Notes under the pieces: model-generated
The model's database searches: none
What the model was told of the DNA's origin: nothing
Seen by the model: the letters and a program-made list of their open reading frames with translations, nothing else
Shown: in pieces, positions 43,085-51,935 of the stretch
How positions within the stretch are numbered: position 1 is the first letter of the stretch
Layout of the letters: every line of letters begins with the position of its first letter
DNA from: Tretioscincus oriximinensis
Taxonomy: Eukaryota; Chordata; Lepidosauria; Squamata; Gymnophthalmidae
DNA length: 64,000 nt
Assembly: GCA_022410635.1 (NCBI GenBank)
Contig: JAJVDF010000254.1
Coordinates: 1,168,093 to 1,232,092 of the forward strand
Direction of reading: 5' to 3'
Program-made: the position numbers and the translations under genes

Positions 43085-43325
43085 GTCCAACATTCTGAGG
43101 TCTACTGACCAATAAAAGGGGATGGAACTTCGGTACCCTCCAAAGAAGAAGGGAGGAAGATAAAGAGGAAAGAAAGGAAGATAGTAGAAGGAAAGGAAGT
43201 GCAGAAGGAGAATGGAGAAAAGAAAGGAAGGAGGAAAGACAGAAGATAGAAGAGAAGGAGGAAGAGATGGTGGGCATAACCACCAGCACCAGAGAAGGGA
43301 CACCAGCTAGAATGCCCATTCTCTC
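43085..43325 (-). repeat. Unclassified repeat U3-like, copy 4 (polypurine body)
   Basis: On the minus strand a polypyrimidine body (43140-43270) is followed by ttggagggtaccgaagttcc, ttattggtcagtagacctca, gaatgttggact, matching the last part of 26022-26282. Confidence 0.5.
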
Positions 43326-43429
43326 CATGGCTCCCAGAACGGGCTTAATCCACTAGTAACATATCATTCTTCTTATTCCAAACTGAACTATACACATGAA
43401 GGGAGCCTCTTTCACCTGCCTAGTGGGCC

Positions 43430-43576
43430 TGAGCACAGATAGCTCAGTTGCTAAGGAATCCGTCTCTCAGCTGGGAGATGTGGTTTCGAAGCCCTGTGTC
43501 GGACATGGGGAGGGGTGAGCACCTTCCACTAGCCTGTAGCTCTAGCCAACCCAGCTATTCGAAAGCATGAATTGCA
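43430..43576 (+). repeat. SINE-A cut off by the assembly gap
   Basis: Head gcacagatagctcagttgct, box B-like tggtttcgaagccctgtg, body to attcgaaagcatgaattgca, then the gap. Confidence 0.9.
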
Positions 43577-44171
43577 NNNNNNNNNNNNNNNNNNNNNNNN
43601 NNNNNNNNNNNNNNNNNNNNNNNNNNNNNNNNNNNNNNNNNNNNNNNNNNNNNNNNNNNNNNNNNNNNNNNNNNNNNNNNNNNNNNNNNNNNNNNNNNNN
43701 NNNNNNNNNNNNNNNNNNNNNNNNNNNNNNNNNNNNNNNNNNNNNNNNNNNNNNNNNNNNNNNNNNNNNNNNNNNNNNNNNNNNNNNNNNNNNNNNNNNN
43801 NNNNNNNNNNNNNNNNNNNNNNNNNNNNNNNNNNNNNNNNNNNNNNNNNNNNNNNNNNNNNNNNNNNNNNNNNNNNNNNNNNNNNNNNNNNNNNNNNNNN
43901 NNNNNNNNNNNNNNNNNNNNNNNNNNNNNNNNNNNNNNNNNNNNNNNNNNNNNNNNNNNNNNNNNNNNNNNNNNNNNNNNNNNNNNNNNNNNNNNNNNNN
44001 NNNNNNNNNNNNNNNNNNNNNNNNNNNNNNNNNNNNNNNNNNNNNNNNNNNNNNNNNNNNNNNNNNNNNNNNNNNNNNNNNNNNNNNNNNNNNNNNNNNN
44101 NNNNNNNNNNNNNNNNNNNNNNNNNNNNNNNNNNNNNNNNNNNNNNNNNNNNNNNNNNNNNNNNNNNNNNN
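43577..44171. other. Assembly gap, 595 N
   Basis: Unresolved bases. The left edge lies inside a SINE-A, so repeat content may have caused the break. Long frames reported across it are meaningless. Confidence 1.
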
Positions 44172-44434
44172 CACAACCAGGTGTGCGCATCCTGCGTGGA
44201 GAGCCTGGCTCTGAGGTAGCTTATTTTCCCATTCAGTAGCCACCTTAGTATCGTTAAGACAATGCCTTTCCTTGATTCCTAATTAATTCTCTGGAGAGAA
44301 AAGTTCACGTCATATTTACTAGCAGGCAGTCGCAACCACGTAAGCAAAGCATTGTGGGAACTCTTGAAGTGGTAAAGGTGTTACTTCCTGCCAGATTTCT
44401 GTGTCAATTCAAAATGGGAAAAGGCTGAAGATTT
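44172..44434. other. Unannotated sequence
   Basis: Nothing recognised. Confidence 0.3.
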
Positions 44435-44850
44435 TTATTTCTGCCCCTTCCTTCCTTCCTTCCTTCTCTTCCTTCTCTTCCTTCCTACCTATCTTCCTCC
44501 CCTCCCACCACTTCCCCCCTCCCCCTCTCTCCTCCCTCCCTCTTTCCTTCCTTCCTTTCTCTCTCTCCTGCTTTCCCTCCTCTCGTCTCCTCTCTCCTTC
44601 CCTCCTTTATTTTTTCTTCCTCCCTCCTTCATTCCTCCCTTTCTCACTTTTTCCCTTCCCTCCCTTTGCCTCCCCCCTTCTGTCTCCCAACCTTTCCCTC
44701 ATCTTCCTTTCTTTCTCCCTCCCTTTCCGCCCTCGCCTTCCTCCCATCTTTTCTTCTTCTTCCTTCCTTCTCTCCCTCTTATTTTATTTTTCTCCTCCCT
44801 CCCTCCATCTGAATCTCCCTCTTTCCTTTCTTCTCCCCTTTTTATGTGTG
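44435..44850. repeat. Long polypyrimidine tract
   Basis: About 415 bp of nearly pure C/T (ccttccttccttccttcctt and variants ctc, ccct) with rare purines. The 163-codon plus frame over it is a composition artefact. Confidence 0.9.
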
Positions 44851-45149
44851 GAAATTTCTCAAATGTTCTCGTATCTAAGGAGGAAGATCTAAGATGAGTT
44901 CCCAAGCTTGTCCTCCCCCTCCCCACCACTTTCGTTGAAGAGTCCCAGGCAGGTCACAGTATTAACAGAACAATAAAACCAATGCACTAAAGATGTGGTT
45001 ATATTATAATCTACTCACCTTGGCAAGGCAACATTTAGTGAGGTATAAACATTAAAGGGCTTGTTGAAAAGTTGTTTTAATATTATACTGACCCTTGAAG
45101 TGTCTCCTCTGGGAAGCTACTCCTGCTCTAGTCTGAAGATGAACTGGCT
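44851..45149. other. Unannotated sequence
   Basis: Nothing recognised. Confidence 0.3.
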
Positions 45150-45280
45150 GCAAGAAACTCCTCCAAGAAATCTCCATGTGCAACAGGAAAGGTCTTCTTC
45201 ACATAGAATCTGGAACATGCAAAGTAATTATCAATTTCTATTCTGCCTTGGTCAGACCTCTGATGGAATAGTTTTTCGTA
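45150..45280 (+). repeat. Possible CR1-like ORF2 fragment
   Basis: tctattctgccttggtcaga followed by cctctgatggaata resembles the CR1 coding segment before the PHLEY motif. It is degraded and ends at the telomere-like repeat. Confidence 0.4.
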
Positions 45281-45306
45281 CCTAACCCTAACCCTAATCC
45301 TAACCC
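45281..45306. repeat. Interstitial telomeric repeat
   Basis: CCTAACCCTAACCCTAATCC followed by TAACCC: about four units of the vertebrate telomeric hexamer with one change. Confidence 0.8.
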
Positions 45307-45593
45307 AAATGATGAGTGGTGTGGAATCCAAGTCTTATGAGGATCAATCAAAGGCTTTAGGGTTTCCACCATTGAATTCTCCTTTGGCAGAAATCTTCAT
45401 CTGTCGGGAATGGTTTAGTGAAGCCTGCATTGAGCCGGAGGTTGAAAGCAATGACCTGGTAGGTCTCCTTTATCTATATGATTCCATTATTCTTCTACTT
45501 CTATAGCCACCTCCAGACTGGTGAAAAGAGGTCAAAATAATTGATCCTTTGGCACATATTAAGCTTGATTTTGTTCATGCCTAGGTAGAGGTA
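45307..45593. other. Unannotated sequence
   Basis: Nothing recognised. Confidence 0.3.
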
Positions 45594-46120
45594 CATAAGA
45601 ACATAAAAGGAGCCCTGTTGAATGGAGCCAGAGCCCATCTAGTCCAGCTTTCTGCCTCACCCCATGACCCACCATTTGCCCCATGGCATCTCAAGCAGAA
45701 GAAGACAAAATCTTCACCAGTTCATGACTCCTTGCAAATAGTTTTTCAGGAATCCTGCCTGCTGCTCCATCTCAGAGGCGGTATCAAGGCAGTCATCCCT
45801 GTAGCTGCTTATACCCTTGGTATCCATGAACTTGTCTAATCCTGTCTTAAAGCTATCCAGTCTGCTAGCTACCACCACCTCTTCTGGAAGTAAATTCCAC
45901 ACACCTTTCACCCTCTGGGTATAAAAATACTTTCCTTTGTCTTCTCTCACTCTTCTGCCCAATGTCAGTCTTCAATGTTCAATGAGAATCTTCCATGTCC
46001 AAGCATTGAATTCCTTTCCGAGCACAGAACAGGTAGCATCTAAGTTGTTTTTTCTATCATACAACACTAGAAACAGGTTGCCCACCAGGACCGTGCAGCT
46101 GCAAAGAGCTAGTAGTAAAA
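45594..46120 (-). repeat. CR1-like LINE, 3' end and ORF2 C-terminus
   Basis: Tail tacataagaacataaaagga, 3' UTR, then the complement of GVWNLLPEEVVVASRLDSFK near 45830-45930. A diverged tttctatcatacaacactag segment at 46050-46075 continues the ORF. Confidence 0.8.
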
Positions 46121-46319
46121 AGATATTAATATTTTTATTGCTTTTATCATTTTATACCAAAGTATTCAGGAGTATTCAGTTAAGTTTAAATACTTCAGTG
46201 CAGTTTAAAATTGAAACATATGATTCCACAATAATTCAGTAATGAGGTTGAGCTCAGGGAAGAGGGGGGCATAAAATAAATGACTGCACAGGGGCATCTC
46301 ATGTCCAAAATACGGGCCT
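46121..46319. other. Unannotated sequence
   Basis: Nothing recognised. Confidence 0.3.
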
Positions 46320-46500
46320 GACACCTGCTATGAAGATGATGGGTAGAAGAGTAAGGAAAGACAAAATATTTTTTTCACCATAGGGTCTATGGAATTCACT
46401 TCCAGAAGAGGTGGTGGAAGCTAGCAGCTTGGGTAGCTTTAATATAGGATCAGATAAAGTAAATTTTGCCTTCTTCTATTTCAGACTGCCCAGGTGTGGG
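46320..46500 (+). repeat. CR1-like LINE, C-terminal fragment
   Basis: gatgggtagaagagtaagga, ggaattcacttccagaagag, gtggtggaagctagcagctt and agactgcccaggtg follow the CR1 order with an internal deletion. Confidence 0.7.
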
Positions 46501-46583
46501 CTAGTGCAGACCATGCCAGGCCCCATTTGGCTCATCCATGTGGCCATGTAGACTATGCCCAGCCATATTAAAAACCTGCCATA
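46500..46583. repeat. U5 repeat copy
   Basis: ggctagtgcagaccatgcca, ggccccatttgg, aaaacctgccatag; similar words at 35930-35990. Confidence 0.4.
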
Positions 46584-46591
46584 GTCTAAAC

Positions 46592-47040
46592 CAGTCTTTA
46601 TCAAAGTGGGCGATAACGCCCCCTTGTGGGCGCTGGAGGTCTATAGGGGGGCAGTGAAGGGCACAGAGAAGATTGGGGGGCGTTGAAGCGGTTTAGGGGG
46701 GCGATGGCTAATTTAAAAATGTTTTTTTGCTTTTAACACAAACTTTACCGCTCCTTTACGCTTAATGCGCGTTTCCTCGTGTAGCGCCAGCTAGGGGACT
46801 AGACAGTAACTATTTCCTGTCCGATAGTTGTCAAATTGTACCATAGATGGCGGTAAGCTCCAATGCAAAGCGAGAAGTTTCTAGTCCATTTTCGAAAGTA
46901 CTAAGCCCGCCCGCGGCCTCATATAAAAGCGCGTGCGCCATCCAGCCAGTCTTAAGATGTAGTAAAGTAAAAAAAATTGGGGGGCACTAGAAAATAATTC
47001 TCGAAGTGGGTGGTAGACAAAATAAGTTTGAGAACCTCTG
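46592..47040. mobile_element. hAT transposon, non-autonomous, 449 bp
   Basis: Begins CAGTCTTTATCAAAGTGG and ends GTTTGAGAACCTCTG, imperfect inverted ends. It is flanked by a perfect 8-bp repeat GTCTAAAC (46584-46591 and 47041-47048). These are hAT hallmarks. The interior holds a GC-rich segment with a TATAAAA box (46922-46928). No transposase frame remains. Confidence 0.85.
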
Positions 47041-47074
47041 GTCTAAACTAACATGCAGATGCCATGTCCCTATT

Positions 47075-47225
47075 CCAAGAGTCAAGAACAGGCGAAGATT
47101 TTGCTTTCTTCTGCTCGACAACGCCCGGGTGCAACTGGGGGGGCCGCTGTGTGATACAGAACATTGGACTGGATCAGCCCTGGTCCGATTCAGCAGGGCT
47201 CCTCTCATGCTCCCCTGTTTCTTAA
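47075..47225 (+). repeat. CR1-like LINE 3' UTR fragment
   Basis: agagtcaagaacaggcgaag, attttgctttcttctgctc, ctggatcagccctggtccga, cagcagggctcctct. Confidence 0.75.
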
Positions 47226-47369
47226 CACAGGAAACAGTAAACAAAATCAATGTGCTTGCCTTGCTGTCATTCAAACCAAGCAGAACTGCTCAGAACATGA
47301 CGCACTGATGCTCTGCAGGCTGAATATGGCCCACGGCTGGCCCAGGGGACACGCTTACATTGTATGGTC
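47226..47369. other. Unannotated sequence
   Basis: Nothing recognised. Confidence 0.3.
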
Positions 47370-47700
47370 CCAAACCACCAGCAAATGCCAAAGGATTAAA
47401 TCTCAGAATTTGCCAAGTGAATCTCGGCTTGCCATCTTCCCTTCAGCCTCCCCATCACTCTGTGACACTAATTCTGGCGAAACAGAGATTAGAAAAGCTT
47501 CCATTCAGCTAAGTGGGGGCTGCAGCTGGGAGATAAGTGAACTGGCCTATCTCTCGCAAGCTCGTTTGTTCAACTTCGCTCGCTCAGAACCGTTCAAACT
47601 TGGAAATCCTGGCCTGAATACGAAATCACCGGCGTGCATGGCGCGGCCCTCACCTCATGGCGCAGAGAAATGCATGGATCATTAATAGGCCCAGGGAAGG
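47370..47700. promoter_or_regulatory. Candidate conserved non-coding element
   Basis: A repeat-free, moderately GC-rich segment with CpGs between CR1 copies (cctggcctgaatacgaaatc, gagaaatgcatggatcatta). Its 173-codon plus frame lacks a known domain. Conservation is untested. Confidence 0.25.
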
Positions 47701-47880
47701 TTTTTCCAGAGGGAAGCAAAATCTATCAGAATGTCAGAATCCATCATTTTTTATTATTATTATTATTTTGAACCTTAATTTTGAATGCAAAAGGCTCCAT
47801 TTAGATGGCGGGGAGGAAGAATGTCACAGGATGGGAGCTGGATAGCTGCTGATGGTGACTAGTCTTTCCTGAATGTCAGA
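47701..47880. other. Unannotated sequence
   Basis: Contains a short ttattattattattatt run; nothing else recognised. Confidence 0.3.
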
Positions 47881-47884
47881 ACAC

Positions 47885-48460
47885 TTAAGAACATAAGAAC
47901 ATAAGAAGAGCCATACTGGATCAGTCCACAGCCCACCTAGTCCAGCCTTCTGTCTCACACAGAGGCCCACCAGATGCACCTGGGCAGTATGAACAGAGGA
48001 AAGGAAAATATGCACCTGTTTATGACTCCCTGCAAATGGTATTTCAGGAGTTCTGCCTTTTGCTCCATCCTGGAGGCAACATCCAGACATCCATCTATCC
48101 ATTTATACCTTTGGTGTCCATAAACCTGTCTAGTCCTGTCTTGAAACTATCCAAGCTGTTAGCTACCACCACCTCTTCAGGAAGTAAATTCCACAGGCCG
48201 ATGACCCTTTGGGTGAAAAAATACTTTCCTTTGTCTGCTCTCACTCTTCTGCCCATCAGTTTCAAGGAGGGCCCTCTTGTCCTAGTGTTGTATGATAGAG
48301 AAAACATTTTTTCTCTATTCACCCTATCCATCCCATGCATGATTTTGCACACCATTCAATGCTGAAGAGGCCCAGACATTGGAACCTGACTTCATAAGGG
48401 GACCAAGATCCAGACCCTTGATCATTCTTGTTGCCCTTTTCTATGCTTTCTCTGGGTCAT
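47885..48460 (-). repeat. CR1-like LINE, ORF2 C-terminus and 3' end
   Basis: Tail aagaacataagaacataaga, full 3' UTR, and an intact C-terminal frame (48355-48095) with IMHGMDRVNREKMFSLSYNT and GKYFFTQRVIGLWNLLPEEV. Truncated upstream with a small internal deletion at 48353. Confidence 0.9.
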
Positions 48461-48582
48461 TGCGCGTTGCTTGCAGTAGGTAAACAAGTGACTGCTAAAC
48501 ATTCTCCTACTGATAGTCAAAGAACCATAGAATTATAGAGTTGGGTTGTTTCTATGTGGTCCTTGTTTATCCTGGAATTTCA

Positions 48583-49020
48583 AGCCAGTCAGGTGTAGAG
48601 GTTAGAGTGTCAGCAGGGGCATAGTTACTTTAAAACAAGGCAGGACATTGTTCCAGGAGCCCCAGGATCAGGGCTCCCACAGGACTGTTATTTTATAAAA
48701 TAAAAATTTTAAAATTTGAATTTGGGGGGGATAGGGCCCCCACTTTGTTTATCTGCTCAAACCCACCTGAGAGGCTAGCTACACCAATGAGTGTCAGACT
48801 CATATCTGGAAGTTTCCCGGCTCAGTTCTGCACTCCTCCATGAAAGCCAACTGGGTGACCTTGAACTCACCATAGTCCATCTGAGCTGTCTTAGCCCACC
48901 TACTTCACAAGAGATCTGTTGCAACGGGAAGAACTGTAGGTTATTTAAACCACTTTGATTCCCTTTGGTTTCAGAAAAGTAGGGTATAAAAACCAACTTT
49001 TCATCTCCTTCTCCTCCTCC
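48583..49020 (+). repeat. SINE-C split by a hAT-like element
   Basis: Head gccagtcaggtgtagaggtt, agagtgtcag at 48583-48613. The body resumes at 48790 with agtgtcagactcatatctgg, and continues to accaacttttcatctccttc. Confidence 0.85.
48614..48789. mobile_element. Short hAT-like element in SINE-C, 176 bp
   Basis: Begins CAGGGGCATAGTTACTTT and ends GCTAGCTACACCAATG, flanked by perfect AGTGTCAG octamers (48606-48613, 48790-48797). The left end is nearly the same as that at 7004, so both belong to one family. Confidence 0.85.
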
Positions 49021-49024
49021 TTCT

Positions 49025-49430
49025 ATTGGTTTACTGATTATAACGTGCCTCGTTCATAACTTTATAACATATTCCAAGTTTTGTCACTTTTTCATCTCCC
49101 GACAAAGTGGGATTTTCTGATTATATGACATTCTTTCATCAGCCAGTTTGTTTGTAGGCTTTCAAGAGGAAGTCCAGTTGTCCATGGGAACCACCACAGC
49201 CTGGTGGGGAAGATAGAATGTCAGCCTTCCGGCAAAAATACCCTTGTTAAGCCACTTTGAGTCCCTTTGAAAGGTGAGAAAAGTGGGGTATAAGAACCCA
49301 GTTCTTCTTCTTCTTCTTCTTCTTTACCAATATTCGCATAACTGGCCTTAAAACCCACAATTTGCTGGATTATGTAACTGTCTAGTGGGCAAATTCTGAA
49401 GAAATTTAACATTCAAGTGGATTTTTTACT
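49025..49430. repeat. U1 repeat, copy 3, interrupted by SINE-A
   Basis: tttataacatattccaagtt, ttgtcactttttcatc and a tatatgacattctttcatca block, then after the SINE ggccttaaaacccacaattt, gctggattatgtaac. Matches 25140-25560 in order. Confidence 0.45.
49178..49325 (+). repeat. SINE-A, 5'-truncated
   Basis: Starts within the body (tccatgggaaccaccacagc) and runs to the tail and (CTT)n. The head is missing. Confidence 0.85.
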
Positions 49431-49439
49431 TTGTTTGTA

Positions 49440-49800
49440 GACAGTCTTGGAAGGAACCTCCAAGGACATGGGGTCCAACTCCCTGCTCTATGCAGGATTC
49501 ATGAAGCCACCCATATAGATGGTTGTCCAGCTTCTACCTGATGACTTTCACCTAAGGAGAACTCACCACATCTTGTGGCAGCCTGTTCCACTGGTCAGAA
49601 CAATCATTCCTGTAGAAACATTCCTGCTGAAAGCACAAATGCTGTATTCCATGCCTCGTGTGTTCTACATGTCACATATGTTTACACCCAATCTCAATGA
49701 TCAGAGGGGAAGGAAATGTTAGAGAATGTAATCTTTGTATTTCCAAGGCTAGAAGCAGGAATGTTTCTTCCTGGAAGTATTCCCTTCAGCCCGTGGATAG
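49440..49800 (-). repeat. CR1 LINE of bird-like type, second copy
   Basis: Minus strand of the same type as 21070-21440: ggggtccaactccctgctct, atgcaggattcatgaa, gatggttgtccagcttctac, ccactggtcagaacaatcat. Confidence 0.75.
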
Positions 49801-50276
49801 AAACAATTTTCAAAGGCCATTCTCTGAAGGTAAGTGCAAAAAAGCAAGAAACAATACCTCTATAGTATTAAATTGCTGTCGCACTTTTCTGTGCTAAATA
49901 TGACATGAATTATAAAATGCCTGCAAACATTTTATTTGCTTTCTGAATTTACACACTCTTTCTTACTCTAAAAGGTCACAAGGGAAAGGCATTAATAACA
50001 TATGAAAATAAAATGCAGAATGTAAAGAAGACGGAAAAATGCACTCTCCAACTATATAAAACATACAAATACTTTTGAAAAAGATCAGTTTAAATCCCAC
50101 CGAATCCATGAAACAGACAGTTTTGGCTAGTATTTCTGGATGATTTCTGTATCTAAGGTAGGCTTGCCACATAAAATATGGGATAAGACTTTGCAACTTA
50201 AATGGATATAGAAAAGAGGAATTTTCACCAGGGGCAGCTTTTAATACTTGATGCATCTGGGCTGAGAATCACTTCA
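49801..50276. other. Unannotated sequence
   Basis: Nothing recognised; frames are short and without domains. Confidence 0.3.
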
Positions 50277-50278
50277 AG

Positions 50279-50500
50279 TAGGCTGACCAGATGACATCTT
50301 TTTTTGGGGGGGGAGGGGGAGTTGAAAACTCGGGTTTGGGGTGCCTCCCAGTTTTTTCTGAGGAAATATTTTTCAAAAAATGATTTTTTTAAAAAAAAGT
50401 TTTGTTTTTTAATTTATTTTTCCTCAGAAAAAAACTGTGAGGCACCCCAAAACTGGGTTTTCAACCCACCCACCCCAAAAGGGGTCATCTGGTCAGCCTA
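50279..50500. mobile_element. TIR-2 foldback element, copy 4
   Basis: 222 bp with ends TAGGCTGACCAGATGAC and complement. Flanked by CTTCAAG on both sides (50272-50278, 50501-50507), 7 bp, or 8 bp if the terminal A is counted with the target. The A/T centre is about 40 bp. Confidence 0.85.
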
Positions 50501-50507
50501 CTTCAAG

Positions 50508-50799
50508 GTTCCACAGTTCTAACCCATTTTTTACGTGGAAACCCTAATCTTCTTTGTGCCTTTTTCTGAGGTATGTCTTGGAATAAGTGCCACTCCTTAT
50601 ATCTCAGAAGGGCCTGCAGGCTAGTGCAGATTATGACTAGAATCCATTCGTATTGCTATTGTGGGATTTAGGAGACCCTACATGCATGCTCCAGCAGAGC
50701 AGGTAGGAGACCACTTTAAATAATGTTTTGCAAGAGTACACCTCAACAAAGCCTTTAGTCCAAGAAGCAGACCTGATAAGGAAGCTGAATAGGGCAACA
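50508..50799. other. Unannotated sequence
   Basis: Nothing recognised apart from a gcaggctagtgcagattatg word resembling U5. Confidence 0.3.
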
Positions 50800-50915
50800 G
50801 TCTCCTGTCTCACACAGTGGCCCACCAATTGCACTCGGGCATCTCAGGCAGAAGAACGCAAAACCTTTACCTGTTCTCAACTCCCTGCAAATAGCATTTC
50901 AGGAATTTACTTTTA
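50800..50915 (-). repeat. CR1-like LINE 3' UTR fragment
   Basis: cctgtctcacacagtggccc, accaattgcactcgggcatc, ccctgcaaatagcatttcag. Confidence 0.7.
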
Positions 50916-51600
50916 CTTTACTTTACTATTTGATTTATACCCCACCCACCCCACAAAGGGCTCTGGGCAGCTCACAGTACAATACAAACAATAAAATACA
51001 AAATAATTATATGAAACCAGTAAAAATCCAGGAAATATTTTAAAACTAATTACCCCTCAGCGTATACCAAATCAGATCCAAAGGGCAATACTAAAACAAC
51101 AGTGGAAGCAGATCAGCCTGAGGCTAGACTAGGCTGACCAGATGACCCATCTGGGGTGGGAGTGGGGTTGAAAACCCGTTTTGGGGGTGCCTCCCGGTTT
51201 TGTCTGAGGAAAAAAATTAAAAAAACAAAATAAATTTTGAAAAAAAATCTTTTTTTGAAAGAAATTTCCTCAGAAAAAACTGTGAGGCACCCCAAAACTG
51301 GGTTTTCAACCCCCCCCCTCTCCCCAAAAGGGGTCATCTGGTCAGCCTAGGCTAGACTGAAGCTAGTCAAAGGCCTGGCGGAACTACTCCGCTTTACAAG
51401 CTCTCCGGAAACTCGACAGTTCTTTAATTGCTCGAGTATTCATGAAGAGGGTGTTCCACCAGGTAGGGGCCACACAATGCCCTATTTTTGGTGACCAAAA
51501 GGCGGGCCTCACTGACACCAGGAACCTGTAACCGATTAAGGTCCACAGATGACCTCAATGTTCTCCTGGGTATATGGAGGGCAAGCTGGTTTCGCAAATA
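50916..51600 (-). repeat. L2-like LINE, 3' part, split by a foldback
   Basis: 3' terminus gatttataccccacccaccc, agggctctgggcagctcaca. The LINE continues around the foldback at 51130-51349 to 51600 with gggtgttccaccaggtaggg, gccacacaatgccc and caggaacctgtaaccgatta. Confidence 0.65.
51130..51349. mobile_element. TIR-2 foldback element, copy 5
   Basis: 220 bp. Perfect 8-bp repeats GGCTAGAC flank it (51122-51129 and 51350-51357). Ends TAGGCTGACCAGATGACC and complement; the arms hold gggtgcctcccggttttgtc and counterpart. Confidence 0.9.
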
Positions 51601-51935
51601 TGAGGGGCCTCTATTCATCTTATCCATCCCGTGCATGATTTTATACCTCAGATACCTCTTAAATGCCAGATGTTGCAGCTTGATTTCCTATGGGATTTTC
51701 TTCCAGGCCCTTGATCATTCTTGTTGACCTTTATGCTCTTTCTCCAGTCCCAGAACAGAACTGTACACAGCATTCCAAATATGGCCTCACACTGATTTAT
51801 AAAGAGGAAAAACAACATTTGCTGACTTGTTTTCGATTCCGTTCATAATTATTCCTAACATTGAATGTCCTTTTTTTGCTGCTGCTGCCCACTGGGATGA
51901 CATCTTCATTGAACTGTGTGGTCTCTGAGGTCTGG
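51600..51935 (-). repeat. CR1-like LINE ORF2 fragment
   Basis: atccatcccgtgcatgattt, cccttgatcattcttgttga, agcattccaaatatggcctc and the complement of the AAAKKxHSMLG segment at 51870-51895. Confidence 0.8.

Noticed and set aside
43529..44243. Frames of more than 200 codons on both strands
   Set aside because: They consist almost entirely of N from the assembly gap.
44401..44892. 163-codon serine/proline/leucine/phenylalanine-rich frame
   Set aside because: Translation of a polypyrimidine tract with no stop codons by composition.
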